A stretch of DNA of 64,000 nucleotides. Source: UBA1351 sp963677625. GTDB lineage: Bacteria; Bacillota; Clostridia; Lachnospirales; Vallitaleaceae. This document shows positions 1 through 9,006 of the stretch, piece after piece. The stretch spans positions 62,001 through 126,000 of the forward strand of contig CAXXSW010000007.1 of the NCBI GenBank assembly GCA_963677625.2. The letters run 5' to 3'. The first letter of the stretch is position 1. Every line of letters begins with the position of its first letter. The translations under genes and the position numbers were made by a program. The notes beneath the pieces are model-generated. The model ran no database searches. It saw only the letters and a program-made list of their open reading frames with translations, and was not told the DNA's origin.

Positions 1-512
1 AATTGGGAAGGATACCGTTGTAAAATACTGTAAGCATCCTCAAGTCCTACTTCTTCAAGAGCATCCATAATACTTCCTTTGTGGAAGGGAATCTTATGAC
101 GCAAAAGCGCTCCTTTAATCTGATTTCCAATCCTCTTGTATGGATTGAAAGCCGCTGTTGGATTCTGAAAAACAAAGGCTATTTCCTTTCCTCGAATACC
201 AGCCATTTCCTTCTCGCTTTTTTCAAGCAAATTTTGTCCCTTGAAAAAAACAGTCCCCTTGTCCACATGACCTTCCTCCTCATTAAATAATCTTAGGAGG
301 TTCATTGCTGATACAGACTTACCGCTACCGGATTCACCCAAGATACCGACTATTTCTCCATTCGTGATGTCCATATCGAACCCCCTGACAACTTGAAGGT
401 CACCCTGGTCTGTATAAAAAGAAAAATGAAGATTATTAACTTCCAAAATTTTTCCTGAATACTGCGCTTTTATCTTGCTTCTAGATGGTTTCATATTCTT
501 TCTTTTTATCAT
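1..512 (-). CDS. Dipeptide/oligopeptide ABC transporter ATP-binding protein (partial, C-terminus off the window)
   Basis: About 170 N-terminal residues of an Opp/DppD-type ATPase can be read. Walker A is GESGSGKS (complement of roughly 310-345), followed by a Q-loop FVFQNP and the AFNPYKRIGNQI stretch typical of peptide-importer ATPases. The signature motif and Walker B lie beyond position 1. Two in-frame ATGs are possible, at 512 and 494; neither has a strong Shine-Dalgarno sequence. The start lies 33 nt after the stop of the upstream permease gene, so it is the third gene of that operon and would energise the two peptidase-fused permeases. Substrate specificity cannot be read from this part. 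Confidence 0.88.
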   Translation of the reverse strand, partial: MIKRKNMKPSRSKIKAQYSGKILEVNNLHFSFYTDQGDLQVVRGFDMDITNGEIVGILGESGSGKSVSAMNLLRLFNEEEGHVDKGTVFFKGQNLLEKSEKEMAGIRGKEIAFVFQNPTAAFNPYKRIGNQIKGALLRHKIPFHKGSIMDALEEVGLEDAYSILQRYPSQ

Positions 513-544
513 CTTTTTTACACTTTCATTTGTATTACCTTTAC

Positions 545-2890
545 TTAATAGTTACTCATTGAAATGACTTTCAAAAGAATCTCATTGACTTGTCCCAGGT
601 TATAGGGCTGATTTTTTCTTGAATCACTAGTCATTAAATGATTTTCTTCTTGTACACTAAGATGAATAGTTGCTATTCCTCTATCCCAAAACATGGTATT
701 CATCCAGTAAGCCTCTGTAAAGAAGTATTCACCACCATTATTAACCATATCTGCTTCTATTGTTTTAATACCTTCTTTTTCCAACTCCTGAGTGAGATAA
801 TGACCGATACTCCATGCAAACTGCCTAGTTATGGGAGCCTGTTTAGTACTGAAAGTCAGTTCCGTGAAGGTCTGATTTGATATACCTGTCATATCGATGT
901 AGGCTTTTATTTTTGTTGAAGAATAAGGAAAATCTTGGGCTAGAATGTGGATACCATGACTGGCATCGCTATAAGTGCCATCACAAAACACAAAGATTAA
1001 CGATCGTTTATTCTTTTCGCCACATAGACTCTTCATTAAATCCAACTGACTAGTTAGAGCTTCCTTCCCCTCTTGGTTCAGATAATTGTAACCCATACCG
1101 ATAACAATAGCTTCCTCTTGAATATAAGGGTCTGATCCTCTATAAATGCCGAGAACATCTCTACCTTGGCTTCCCAATCGGCGGATCGAAACACTTCCTC
1201 TCAACAAAGCATTTGGGTTATCTTTCAATCGTATACCAATATCTTCAGAAATATTGACAACCATAACATCATCCACCCTATCAAGAACCTTTTTCTCCTT
1301 AAGATTGGACCTATCCCTTATATAAATAAAACCTTCCGGTTTAGCATATCTTCCCATGTATTTCATAAAAGAATCTAGAAACCTATCATTATACAACCGA
1401 CTGTCTATTAAGACAAAAGCCTTATCCAGTTCTTGAATAGAACTGTTTTGACTCCTGTGTTCGACCCAACTCTCATAATCAGTCCCATCATTAAAGGTCC
1501 AGTCATGATACAAATCATAAAGATCTAAACCAGTTAAATCAACAATTCCCCCCTCAAAACTTCCATCATGAGCCGTTTCTATACTATAGTCATTAGAAAG
1601 ATCTAAAGGAAATCTAGCACCTTCAATAACAAGCTCAAGGTCACTAGACTGAATAAGCGCTCCCTCACTAACTTCATATTCAACAAGAAAATCATCTTCC
1701 AAGGCTTCCATTCCTAAAGCTTCCATCTCACTGGCAATGTAGGTGGCTAGCTTCTGACTTTCCTGACTTCCTATCATAACCTGATCTTTATAATCTGTCA
1801 GATCAGTTTGTGCCTTGATCTTGTAATCTTCCCCAAGTATGACTGTTAAGAAGATTGTTAAAAAGATAAGAAGAGGAATGACGATTAATTGCCTACCTGT
1901 TTTTTTCCTAATTCTATTAATAAAATACCCAGCATTCAAGGACATCAATTGTCTGGTATGGGGAATAATCTTAGAATTCTTTTTCTGGACTAATTCCCTA
2001 ATTCCCTCACCTAAAAGGTTGAAACCTAAAACACTAATAAAAAAAGCCAAGGCAGGATATATAACCGTCCAGGGGGCAACAGATATCATAGTTCTAGATG
2101 AAGACAACATAGAAGCCCACTCCGGCTCGAAACTTACATCATAATAAATTATATTAGCAAAATCAGAACTCTTTATGATGCGGAGGTTACCAATGAAGAC
2201 ACTAAAAAGACCTAACTGCATAATCATTGACAAACTTCTTGCAATCTCCATAAAGAATAGGACGATTAATTCAGGGACCAGATGTGGAAATACATTTTGT
2301 ATAGCAATAGCTCCTCTACTCTTTCCAACAGCTATCTCGCCAGTGATAAATGGCTTATCCAATATAGCCTCAACTCTCTCACTAATCAAAGTAGCCAACT
2401 TAGGCCATCCTGTCAAAGTAATAATAATAACAAAAGCTAGGATTGATCTACTTTTGTCAAGACCAATGAAAAAAGCCAAGCGAAGAAGGATGACATTAAT
2501 TAAGAGGCCTGGTATAGCAGAAAAAATAATATTGGATTGAGTAATCATATTTCTTGCAAAACCATTACCAAAACCCGCTACCATAGCTAAGGGTACAGCA
2601 ATAATAAAATGAGCCAACGCAATCAAAATGCCCAAACTTATTGTCAGTTTAGTTCCGTAGATAATTAAGCTATAAATATCCCTTCCCAAGTCATCACTAC
2701 CCATTATGGCTTCATCTGAAGGTTTAAATGGAGCTGATTCCACATCTAGTTTCCCGTCTTCATGAATAAACTTAATCTGTTTAATAGTATATGGGCTTTT
2801 ATCGGTAAAAGCTTCCGGTACAATCATGACGACGACAATAAAGGCAACGATTAAACTACCAATAATCAGCGGTAAATTATATTTTTTCAT
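545..2890 (-). CDS. DppC-type ABC permease fused to a degenerate M28-peptidase-like domain
   Basis: 781 aa, more than twice a normal DppC (about 300 aa). Residues 1-300 are a standard peptide-importer permease: one N-terminal membrane segment, the hallmark SDDLGRD at 65-71, further membrane segments, and an EAA loop around 178-205 (ITGEIAVGKSRGAIAIQNVF). A further transmembrane segment (about 335-355) leads into about 425 predicted extracytoplasmic residues resembling the M28 aminopeptidase fold. The expected metal-binding His-x-Asp is replaced by MGYN (599-602), and the Glu-Glu pair is replaced in CDGTYSD (636-642). KAYIDMTG (662-669) still matches the family core. Its ATG overlaps the upstream stop by 4 nt, indicating translational coupling. 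The permease call is secure. The C-terminal domain is inferred from residual motifs and is probably non-catalytic. Confidence 0.85.
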   Translation of the reverse strand: MKKYNLPLIIGSLIVAFIVVVMIVPEAFTDKSPYTIKQIKFIHEDGKLDVESAPFKPSDEAIMGSDDLGRDIYSLIIYGTKLTISLGILIALAHFIIAVPLAMVAGFGNGFARNMITQSNIIFSAIPGLLINVILLRLAFFIGLDKSRSILAFVIIITLTGWPKLATLISERVEAILDKPFITGEIAVGKSRGAIAIQNVFPHLVPELIVLFFMEIARSLSMIMQLGLFSVFIGNLRIIKSSDFANIIYYDVSFEPEWASMLSSSRTMISVAPWTVIYPALAFFISVLGFNLLGEGIRELVQKKNSKIIPHTRQLMSLNAGYFINRIRKKTGRQLIVIPLLIFLTIFLTVILGEDYKIKAQTDLTDYKDQVMIGSQESQKLATYIASEMEALGMEALEDDFLVEYEVSEGALIQSSDLELVIEGARFPLDLSNDYSIETAHDGSFEGGIVDLTGLDLYDLYHDWTFNDGTDYESWVEHRSQNSSIQELDKAFVLIDSRLYNDRFLDSFMKYMGRYAKPEGFIYIRDRSNLKEKKVLDRVDDVMVVNISEDIGIRLKDNPNALLRGSVSIRRLGSQGRDVLGIYRGSDPYIQEEAIVIGMGYNYLNQEGKEALTSQLDLMKSLCGEKNKRSLIFVFCDGTYSDASHGIHILAQDFPYSSTKIKAYIDMTGISNQTFTELTFSTKQAPITRQFAWSIGHYLTQELEKEGIKTIEADMVNNGGEYFFTEAYWMNTMFWDRGIATIHLSVQEENHLMTSDSRKNQPYNLGQVNEILLKVISMSNY

Positions 2891-5322
2891 GGTCTAAGCT
2901 CTCCTTTCATAGGGTTCAAAAGGAATCTTATATATCTAATGATCCATGTAAAGCCTATATAGATCATTCCCAGACTGACTGCAAGAGGAACAAAGCGCTG
3001 AACATCATGGCGATTGTATAGATAAAGAAGATAATAAACAACTCCATTATAATTAAAAAGATACTCTACAATAATCATATTAGAAAAAATCATAGTCATG
3101 ATTGCTGGTATAGAATCCAAAATCTTGTAGATGACAGCTGGCATCATCTCCGTCATATAAATACGGAATTTGGAATATCCCAAAGCTTTAGCATGTCGGA
3201 TATAATCTTTGGTCAATTCCTCATGTATGGTGATATAGGTAATCCTGGAAATATATATAGTAGGAATTACTGATAGGGTCACAAGAGGAAGAATAAATTT
3301 TCCAGGTTGTAGAAACTCATTATATTCGGGAAACTTCCTAGCAAATAAGGTATGTAATAGCATACCAAGGGTTACAACCAAAACATCAGGAATAGAAAAA
3401 ACTATCAAACTTCCCAATGAACGTAGTTCTTTTCCCTTATTCCTATAAGCTTCATATATACCTCTCCCAATACCAAGAGTAAAAGCTAGTCCTAATGAGG
3501 CTGCAACAAGCTTTATACTCTTGCTTCCTGCTGACTGTATAACCTCCATAATATTGCCCACTGTATCTTGAGTATAAGTTGATGGACTAAGCAGAGATTC
3601 TAAATAATATATAGCATCTTTAAGAGTCAGATACCAAGAAAAATTAGTCGTCATCCGATTGCCTCTAATAACCACATTCGTATTAGGATCAATATTTGCA
3701 ATAATAGCAAGTACTAAAACTGCCAATCCGTATGGAATAAGATACTTATAAAATGCCTTCAGTATAAGAAAAGGACCACTTAAAGAAATCTCTTCCATTG
3801 AAAAGCCAAAGATCCTTTTATTAGGATTTCTTTTGATAGCATATGTAAGCATAAGATTAAGAAAAGCAAACACCAAAAGCAAACATATCAGAACTTTTTC
3901 AAAACCAGTCATAAAATCAATATAGTTATCCCCATATACCTCATGTTTAATAAAATTCATCAACAAAAGAAGACTACTTTCCAGTTTTTCAGGGGATAAA
4001 CGCCCTAGATTATCGTCCATATTGTTTACAACTTGACCTGAAGATAAGATAACTGATGGAATAGATAAATTGCTAAACATAGAGATACTTCCATTTAGGG
4101 AAGGTAGGCTGACAACCTCTACTCCTTTATCCTCTCCATACATAGTCATTTGCTGGCTAAGTATAGATGAAAGAGACGGATTATATAATAGGCTGACAGG
4201 ATCGTAAGAGTCCTCACCAATAGGGCCTATATGAATGTGTCTGGTTCTATCTGAATCAAAACCCAATTGACTGATAAAATATCTTACTCCTTCCGTATCC
4301 GTTTCCTGTCCATTAAAGGCAACAAAAAGAATCGTCTCATCCTGACCGCCAGGCTCTCTTCCAAGAATTCTAGCAATCTCCAAAAGTCCGGCTATACCAG
4401 AAGTTCTTGATATAACACCTGGAAAGTGCTCTGACTCTGAGGCCATACCTACATTGTCCATATCTGCTGAGAGAATTAAAATCTGTCCACTATCTTTCTT
4501 ACCTTCAATAACTCCAATGACATTGGAAGTTTCCACAACAGGGAAATTCATCTTGATACGTATCCTAGCCCTGTCAATCACTCCCAAAGGTCTCCCCTTC
4601 TTACCGTCGATTTCATCTCCAAGAAGCTCCTCAAAATCATTGTAAGCCTCTCTAGAGAGATACCCCATAAGAATAGAATCCCCAGTTTTCCCTGAAGTGC
4701 TTAAGGATTTAGTTCTTTCATATCTTCTGGCTAAGCCGTAACCTGCTTTATCCGTACATATGAGAAGACCTTTTCCACCATTATCACTAACAAACCTAAC
4801 CCAATCAGAATCCAAATGTCCGGCATCGACTACAACTACACTTCCATCAATCAATTCAGGCTCTATTCTTAAGAGATTACTACCGACCATAAGTATAGGC
4901 CCTTCAAAATCCACATCTCCTCCCATAAAATAGGGTAAGGCATTATAATCTTCAAACATACTTAAAGAAAGACCTATCTGATTATTCGATCCGTAAACAA
5001 TAAATTCGGGTGCAAGATCAATATCAGGAGTAATTACATGAAAGGATTGACGGTAGCCCTGGTTCACAGACCCTTCTATATCGGGTAAGGTTTTTAATCC
5101 ATAGGAATTAAAAGCATTTTCAATATATTCAAGGGCCGCCTCATTACCCTTGGTTCCTACTCGTCGTCCGCCATACTTGAAAGATGACAACTCCTCTATA
5201 TGATTAATGACCTGATTAGTATTAATTTCTAAAAAATCTCTGGAATGTACTCCAAACAATAGATATAGGATGATCGCAATTAGACCTGATCCAATCATCA
5301 CTCCCACAAAACGCTTCATCAC
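2887..5322 (-). CDS. M28-peptidase-like domain fused to a DppB-type ABC permease
   Basis: 811 aa with the domains in the opposite order to its partner. A signal-anchor membrane helix (about 5-24) is followed by a large outside domain (about 30-455) that resembles a PA/M28 aminopeptidase, then a DppB-like permease (about 470-811) with EAA loop residues DYIRHAKALGYSKFRIY at 706-722. M28 zinc ligands appear lost: the His-x-Asp site reads SADMD (285-289), the Asn-Asp-Asp site reads SRT (305-307), Glu-Glu reads QE (339-340), and the C-terminal His region reads VNNMDDN (432-438). The core SGIAGLLEIARIL is well conserved. It is first in the operon with the DppC-like fusion and the ATPase. The outside domain may act as a built-in peptide-binding module, since no separate substrate-binding protein is visible here; that role is inference. 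Confidence 0.85.
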   Translation of the reverse strand: MMKRFVGVMIGSGLIAIILYLLFGVHSRDFLEINTNQVINHIEELSSFKYGGRRVGTKGNEAALEYIENAFNSYGLKTLPDIEGSVNQGYRQSFHVITPDIDLAPEFIVYGSNNQIGLSLSMFEDYNALPYFMGGDVDFEGPILMVGSNLLRIEPELIDGSVVVVDAGHLDSDWVRFVSDNGGKGLLICTDKAGYGLARRYERTKSLSTSGKTGDSILMGYLSREAYNDFEELLGDEIDGKKGRPLGVIDRARIRIKMNFPVVETSNVIGVIEGKKDSGQILILSADMDNVGMASESEHFPGVISRTSGIAGLLEIARILGREPGGQDETILFVAFNGQETDTEGVRYFISQLGFDSDRTRHIHIGPIGEDSYDPVSLLYNPSLSSILSQQMTMYGEDKGVEVVSLPSLNGSISMFSNLSIPSVILSSGQVVNNMDDNLGRLSPEKLESSLLLLMNFIKHEVYGDNYIDFMTGFEKVLICLLLVFAFLNLMLTYAIKRNPNKRIFGFSMEEISLSGPFLILKAFYKYLIPYGLAVLVLAIIANIDPNTNVVIRGNRMTTNFSWYLTLKDAIYYLESLLSPSTYTQDTVGNIMEVIQSAGSKSIKLVAASLGLAFTLGIGRGIYEAYRNKGKELRSLGSLIVFSIPDVLVVTLGMLLHTLFARKFPEYNEFLQPGKFILPLVTLSVIPTIYISRITYITIHEELTKDYIRHAKALGYSKFRIYMTEMMPAVIYKILDSIPAIMTMIFSNMIIVEYLFNYNGVVYYLLYLYNRHDVQRFVPLAVSLGMIYIGFTWIIRYIRFLLNPMKGELRP

Positions 5323-5466
5323 CGTACCCCCAAGCCTTTACGTAATATTTGTTCTTTTTAGTTTATCATATTAATACTTCAAATAATATAAATTCGTCTT
5401 TTTTTCAATATCTACCACTTACTTACGATAAATACTTTAATAGTTCTTTAGTCCCATAATATTATC

Positions 5467-5495
5467 TTGATTTAGTCTTTTAGACCTATTATAAT
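5467..5495 (+). promoter_or_regulatory. Predicted sigma-A promoter of the GGEEF gene
   Basis: TTGATT (5467-5472), a 17-bp spacer and TATAAT (5490-5495), 20 nt before the ATG at 5515. The spacer contains a short dyad GTCT-TTT-AGAC (5475-5485) that could be a protein-binding site. Confidence 0.6.
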
Positions 5496-5514
5496 AAATT
5501 TAGGTGGTGATTTC

Positions 5515-6582
5515 ATGAGGCGATTATGTTTTTTAAAAGATACTTATGCAAATGTTCCCTTACAAGGAAAAATATTCTATATGCTGGCTTCAGTCGGAAC
5601 ATTGTTTTCCGTGTTCAACGGCTTATTCAGCTTGTCGCTTGGTCTCCCTTTCATTACTACTATTGTCTCCCTTATAACTGCTTTTGGATGCTTGGTCTCC
5701 CTTTTCATTGCATATAAAATAGAAAACTATCTAAGTGTGGCCTATGTTGTCTTTCATATTCTTATTCTTTTCACTCTTCCCTTTTTATGGATAACCAACA
5801 GCGGTAGTAAAGGTCCAACCGGATACTTTTATATTTTTATACTGATTCTTATAAGTATTATTATCGATCGTCCTAAAATCCCTTTCCTAATAGCCCTGAT
5901 GATTATTACTCTGGCAATACTGATATATATTGAGGCTACCTACCCAGAGTACATACTCCCATATAAGAACCCTATGTCTCAAATTTTGGATACAGCTGTA
6001 TCTGCCTTTTTAGTAGGCATAACCTCCCTTGGTATTCTCCTAAGGCTTATGAAAGAATATAAGCTGAGAATTGACGAACTAAACGGCATGCATACTAAAC
6101 TCTATAAGCTATCCATAACCGATGAACTTACAGGTATTTCCAACCGTCGCTTCGTTATGAACGAACTCGAAAACCAACTAGCTATACAAGAAAACTCCAA
6201 CATATGCATAATCATGCTAGACATTGATAATTTTAAAACTATTAATGATTCATTTGGTCACCAAATTGGAGATGAAGTGATAAAAGGTACCAGTCAAATT
6301 CTGACCAAACTTGTCCGCAACATTGATCTTGTTGGTCGAATTGGAGGAGAGGAATTTCTCATTATCCTAAAAGCTACAGAACTTGAAAATGCTATCGCCA
6401 GAGCAGAATCCATGCGAAAGAGAATTGAAGATCATACCTGGTCCCTTCCTTCAGTCAAGGTTACCATTAGCGGTGGTGTCTACCATAGCACCCAAAGGGA
6501 AACAATAGATGAAATTCTAGAAAAGGTAGACCAGCTCCTATACGAGGCCAAGACTAAAGGAAAAAATCTTATTGTATGGTAA
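5515..6582 (+). CDS. Membrane diguanylate cyclase (GGEEF)
   Basis: 355 aa. Several hydrophobic segments (about 20-75, 80-140 and 155-178) precede a GGDEF domain (about 195-355). The active-site motif is GGEEF (277-281), a functional variant of the family. An RxxD inhibitory site, RNID (268-271), lies exactly five residues before it, so the enzyme is probably product-inhibited. It makes c-di-GMP from two GTP at the membrane. ATG follows TAGGTGGTG at a good distance. It is divergent from the peptide ABC operon and followed in the same direction by a second GGDEF gene. The signal sensed by the membrane part is unknown. Confidence 0.9.
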   Translation: MRRLCFLKDTYANVPLQGKIFYMLASVGTLFSVFNGLFSLSLGLPFITTIVSLITAFGCLVSLFIAYKIENYLSVAYVVFHILILFTLPFLWITNSGSKGPTGYFYIFILILISIIIDRPKIPFLIALMIITLAILIYIEATYPEYILPYKNPMSQILDTAVSAFLVGITSLGILLRLMKEYKLRIDELNGMHTKLYKLSITDELTGISNRRFVMNELENQLAIQENSNICIIMLDIDNFKTINDSFGHQIGDEVIKGTSQILTKLVRNIDLVGRIGGEEFLIILKATELENAIARAESMRKRIEDHTWSLPSVKVTISGGVYHSTQRETIDEILEKVDQLLYEAKTKGKNLIVW

Positions 6583-6770
6583 TCCATACTATTATTTTGG
6601 GATTAAAATATAGATAATTAGAATTCATCCATTATTTACATTTTGTATACATGCATGACTTATACATTACATATAATTATCTTATACATGCAAAAACAAT
6701 CTCTTTTTTGGATTTATATTTACATATATGATAATAAATAAATTATAAATAGCAATATGGTGAAAGGGTG

Positions 6771-8018
6771 ATGTATTTGAAGAATTTTAGGATTATCAAG
6801 CTATCAATTTTTTTTATCATATCACTTCAAATCGTAACGGCAGCTATAGTAATTAATTATCTTAAGCAAATAGGCTCTCAGTATATACTTAGTATAAGTG
6901 TTTTCTTTATGACAACTCTTATCATCATTATCGTTTTTGGTATTGGTTTTATATACTTCTTTCCAACATACCAAAAAACAAATCGAATCTCTAAACTAAA
7001 TCGAATTATATATGATTTACTTCAACAATCTGCCTATGTTAAGAAACAAAATGATTTCTATCACATTATATTGGAGCGTGCACTAGAATGCATTGACCAA
7101 AGTAAAAAAGGAAGCATTATGCTTATGGACCCCAGTTCAGAAAGATTATACTTTGCTGCTGCCATTGGATATGATATGAAAGTTCTAAGTAAAACATATC
7201 TAAAACTAGAGCAAACTTATTTATACAGAGAATCACAGGGTAACATTACGAAGACGATAAAGATTCATGATCCCTTTGAATATGATCGCAAAAAAATAGA
7301 TTCCAAGAACATTGACGAAATACTCAAGGCAGGATCTGATAACATTATGACAACACTAAGTGCGCCAATATATTATGAAGGTAAATTACATGGTATGATG
7401 AATATCGATAGCCCAAGCATAAATGCCTACGACAGCTATGATATGGAAGTTATAGAACTCTTTGCGGCCGAAATAGCAAATGTCCTAAAGCTCTTCAAGA
7501 CAATTGAAAAAAACGAGTTCTATATGAACTATGATAATTTAACCAAGCTGCCAAATAGAAAATTCATACTTGAGATAATGGATAGTATTCATTCATCAGC
7601 TAAGCATAAGCGTGGAATATACAGTGTTGTATCTATAGATATCAATTACTTAAAACAAACAAATGATTTATACGGTCACTCTGCTGGGGACTATCTCCTA
7701 AAGTCTTTTGCTTGTGAATTTCAAGACTCACTTCCTGAATCATGCTCTATCGGCAGATGTGGTGGTGATGAATTTCTTGCCATATTACCGCAAATGTCTA
7801 TAAAAGAATCTAAAGAATTACTGGCTTCCATACATGAAAAATTAACCGACAAACCCTTGCAATATAAGGAAAATATGCTTCCCCTTAGCTTCTCCTATGG
7901 ACTTGCGTCTTACGGACAAGATGGATACGAGATTGATAAACTCATCAACTATGCTGATGAAAAAATGTATAAGCAAAAAAAAGAATTTCACAACAATTAT
8001 CCCAAGGACCTAAGATAG
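6771..8018 (+). CDS. GAF-GGDEF diguanylate cyclase, membrane anchored
   Basis: About 415 aa. Two transmembrane helices (about 9-30 and 43-65) enclose only a tiny loop, so sensing is probably by the cytoplasmic GAF domain (about 80-245), followed by a GGDEF domain (about 250-410). GGDEF is intact (331-335). The RxxD I-site is missing (SLPES instead), so product feedback at that site is unlikely. The start is uncertain: GTG 6768, ATG 6771 or TTG 6777. The AAAGGG sequence sits very close to the first two, and TTG has the best spacing. The stop overlaps the convergent NrnA stop by 9 nt inside a perfect hairpin. Confidence 0.88.
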   Translation: MYLKNFRIIKLSIFFIISLQIVTAAIVINYLKQIGSQYILSISVFFMTTLIIIIVFGIGFIYFFPTYQKTNRISKLNRIIYDLLQQSAYVKKQNDFYHIILERALECIDQSKKGSIMLMDPSSERLYFAAAIGYDMKVLSKTYLKLEQTYLYRESQGNITKTIKIHDPFEYDRKKIDSKNIDEILKAGSDNIMTTLSAPIYYEGKLHGMMNIDSPSINAYDSYDMEVIELFAAEIANVLKLFKTIEKNEFYMNYDNLTKLPNRKFILEIMDSIHSSAKHKRGIYSVVSIDINYLKQTNDLYGHSAGDYLLKSFACEFQDSLPESCSIGRCGGDEFLAILPQMSIKESKELLASIHEKLTDKPLQYKENMLPLSFSYGLASYGQDGYEIDKLINYADEKMYKQKKEFHNNYPKDLR

Positions 8019-8026
8019 GTCCTTGG
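8002..8026. terminator. Perfect inverted repeat spanning two convergent stop codons
   Basis: Arms CCAAGGACCTA (8002-8012) and TAGGTCCTTGG (8016-8026) with an AGA loop form an 11-bp stem. The stem contains the last codons and stops of both the GAF-GGDEF gene and the convergent NrnA gene. No strong U-run follows on either strand, so it may act as a bidirectional terminator or as 3'-end protection. Confidence 0.55.
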
Positions 8027-8963
8027 CTTGTCTAATTTTAATGTCAAGGGCTTTTAAGCACTCTTCTATCATTTCTTTCTTAGCCAGTGTTGCACCACAG
8101 GCTAATTCATGACCACCACCACCAAAAGCTTTTGCCACTTCTACTACCGGTATTTTTTTTGATCTAAATTCTGCCTTAATTCCATCCTCAGTTTCCGTAA
8201 AATTAGCCCAGGCTTCAACACCCTTAATATCTGCCATTGCATTTACCATGCCCCTAGTCACTTCAAACATAGATAAACCACTTTTTTTTATCAAATCCTT
8301 TGTATGAATGATATAGCCAATATGGCCAGCATAAAGGTCAAAATGGCTCATAACATAACCCTTATGTCTGACAAAGACAAGAGATTGATTATAAATCCTT
8401 TCGTAAACACCTTGTAGATTAGCCCCATATTGTAGCAATTCAGAAACAACAGCAAAGGTATCTTGATCCGTATTTTTATAACGGAATCTACCACTGTCAG
8501 AAACCAAGCCTAGAAGCAGTAAATCAGCAATCTGGCTGTTAATTACCATTCCTAAATCCCTAAGGACATCATATACCAGAAGACATGCACTTATAAGCTT
8601 AGTATCGACAAAAGACAAGTCGCCAAAATCACCTCTTGAAAAATGATGGTCCATAACAGCCACGTAATCTCCTGACCGATAATTCAAATCACTGACTAAG
8701 GCCTCTGAAGGTGTATCTGTAAAAATGACCATTCCCCCTTCATAATCTTGGGCCTTTAGGTCTGTATATACATAGGCAAAATCATCATCCTTACACTCAC
8801 CACCAGCAAAGATTTCCTTGTCAGGATAGGTAGCCTTTAGGGAAAAGTATAGTCCCAGTTGAGAACCCATGGCATCATAATCAGGAGACTTATGAGTCAT
8901 GACCAAAATCTTATCATAACCCTCTATCTTCTCTTTTAAAATCGTGTAATCAAATTTACTCAT
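8010..8963 (-). CDS. nrnA: Bifunctional oligoribonuclease / pAp phosphatase (DHH-DHHA1)
   Basis: 317 aa from the ATG at 8963, preceded by TAGGAG at 6 nt. Longer in-frame starts to 9029 would overlap the upstream gene and have no ribosome site. DHH phosphoesterase motifs are visible: THKSPDYDAMGS near the N-terminus (metal-binding Asp residues), DTPSE, MDHHFSRGD as the DHH motif, SDSGRF, and the DHHA1 glycine-rich GGGGHELACGA near the C-terminus. Length matches Bacillus NrnA. The family degrades 2-5 nt RNAs and dephosphorylates 3'-phosphoadenosine 5'-phosphate in the cytoplasm; some members also cleave pGpG from c-di-GMP turnover, which fits the many c-di-GMP genes here. It lies 43 nt after a secreted nuclease gene, probably co-transcribed. 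Confidence 0.9.
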   Translation of the reverse strand: MSKFDYTILKEKIEGYDKILVMTHKSPDYDAMGSQLGLYFSLKATYPDKEIFAGGECKDDDFAYVYTDLKAQDYEGGMVIFTDTPSEALVSDLNYRSGDYVAVMDHHFSRGDFGDLSFVDTKLISACLLVYDVLRDLGMVINSQIADLLLLGLVSDSGRFRYKNTDQDTFAVVSELLQYGANLQGVYERIYNQSLVFVRHKGYVMSHFDLYAGHIGYIIHTKDLIKKSGLSMFEVTRGMVNAMADIKGVEAWANFTETEDGIKAEFRSKKIPVVEVAKAFGGGGHELACGATLAKKEMIEECLKALDIKIRQAKDLS

Positions 8964-9006
8964 TGCAACTCCTAACTTCTTACATCGAATATCAATTCTA
9001 TTAATA

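Noticed and set aside
545..5322. Assembly or frameshift artefact fusing peptidase and permease genes
   Set aside because: Both proteins are continuous in frame, each has a connecting membrane helix, and the same fusion idea occurs independently in both with opposite domain order.
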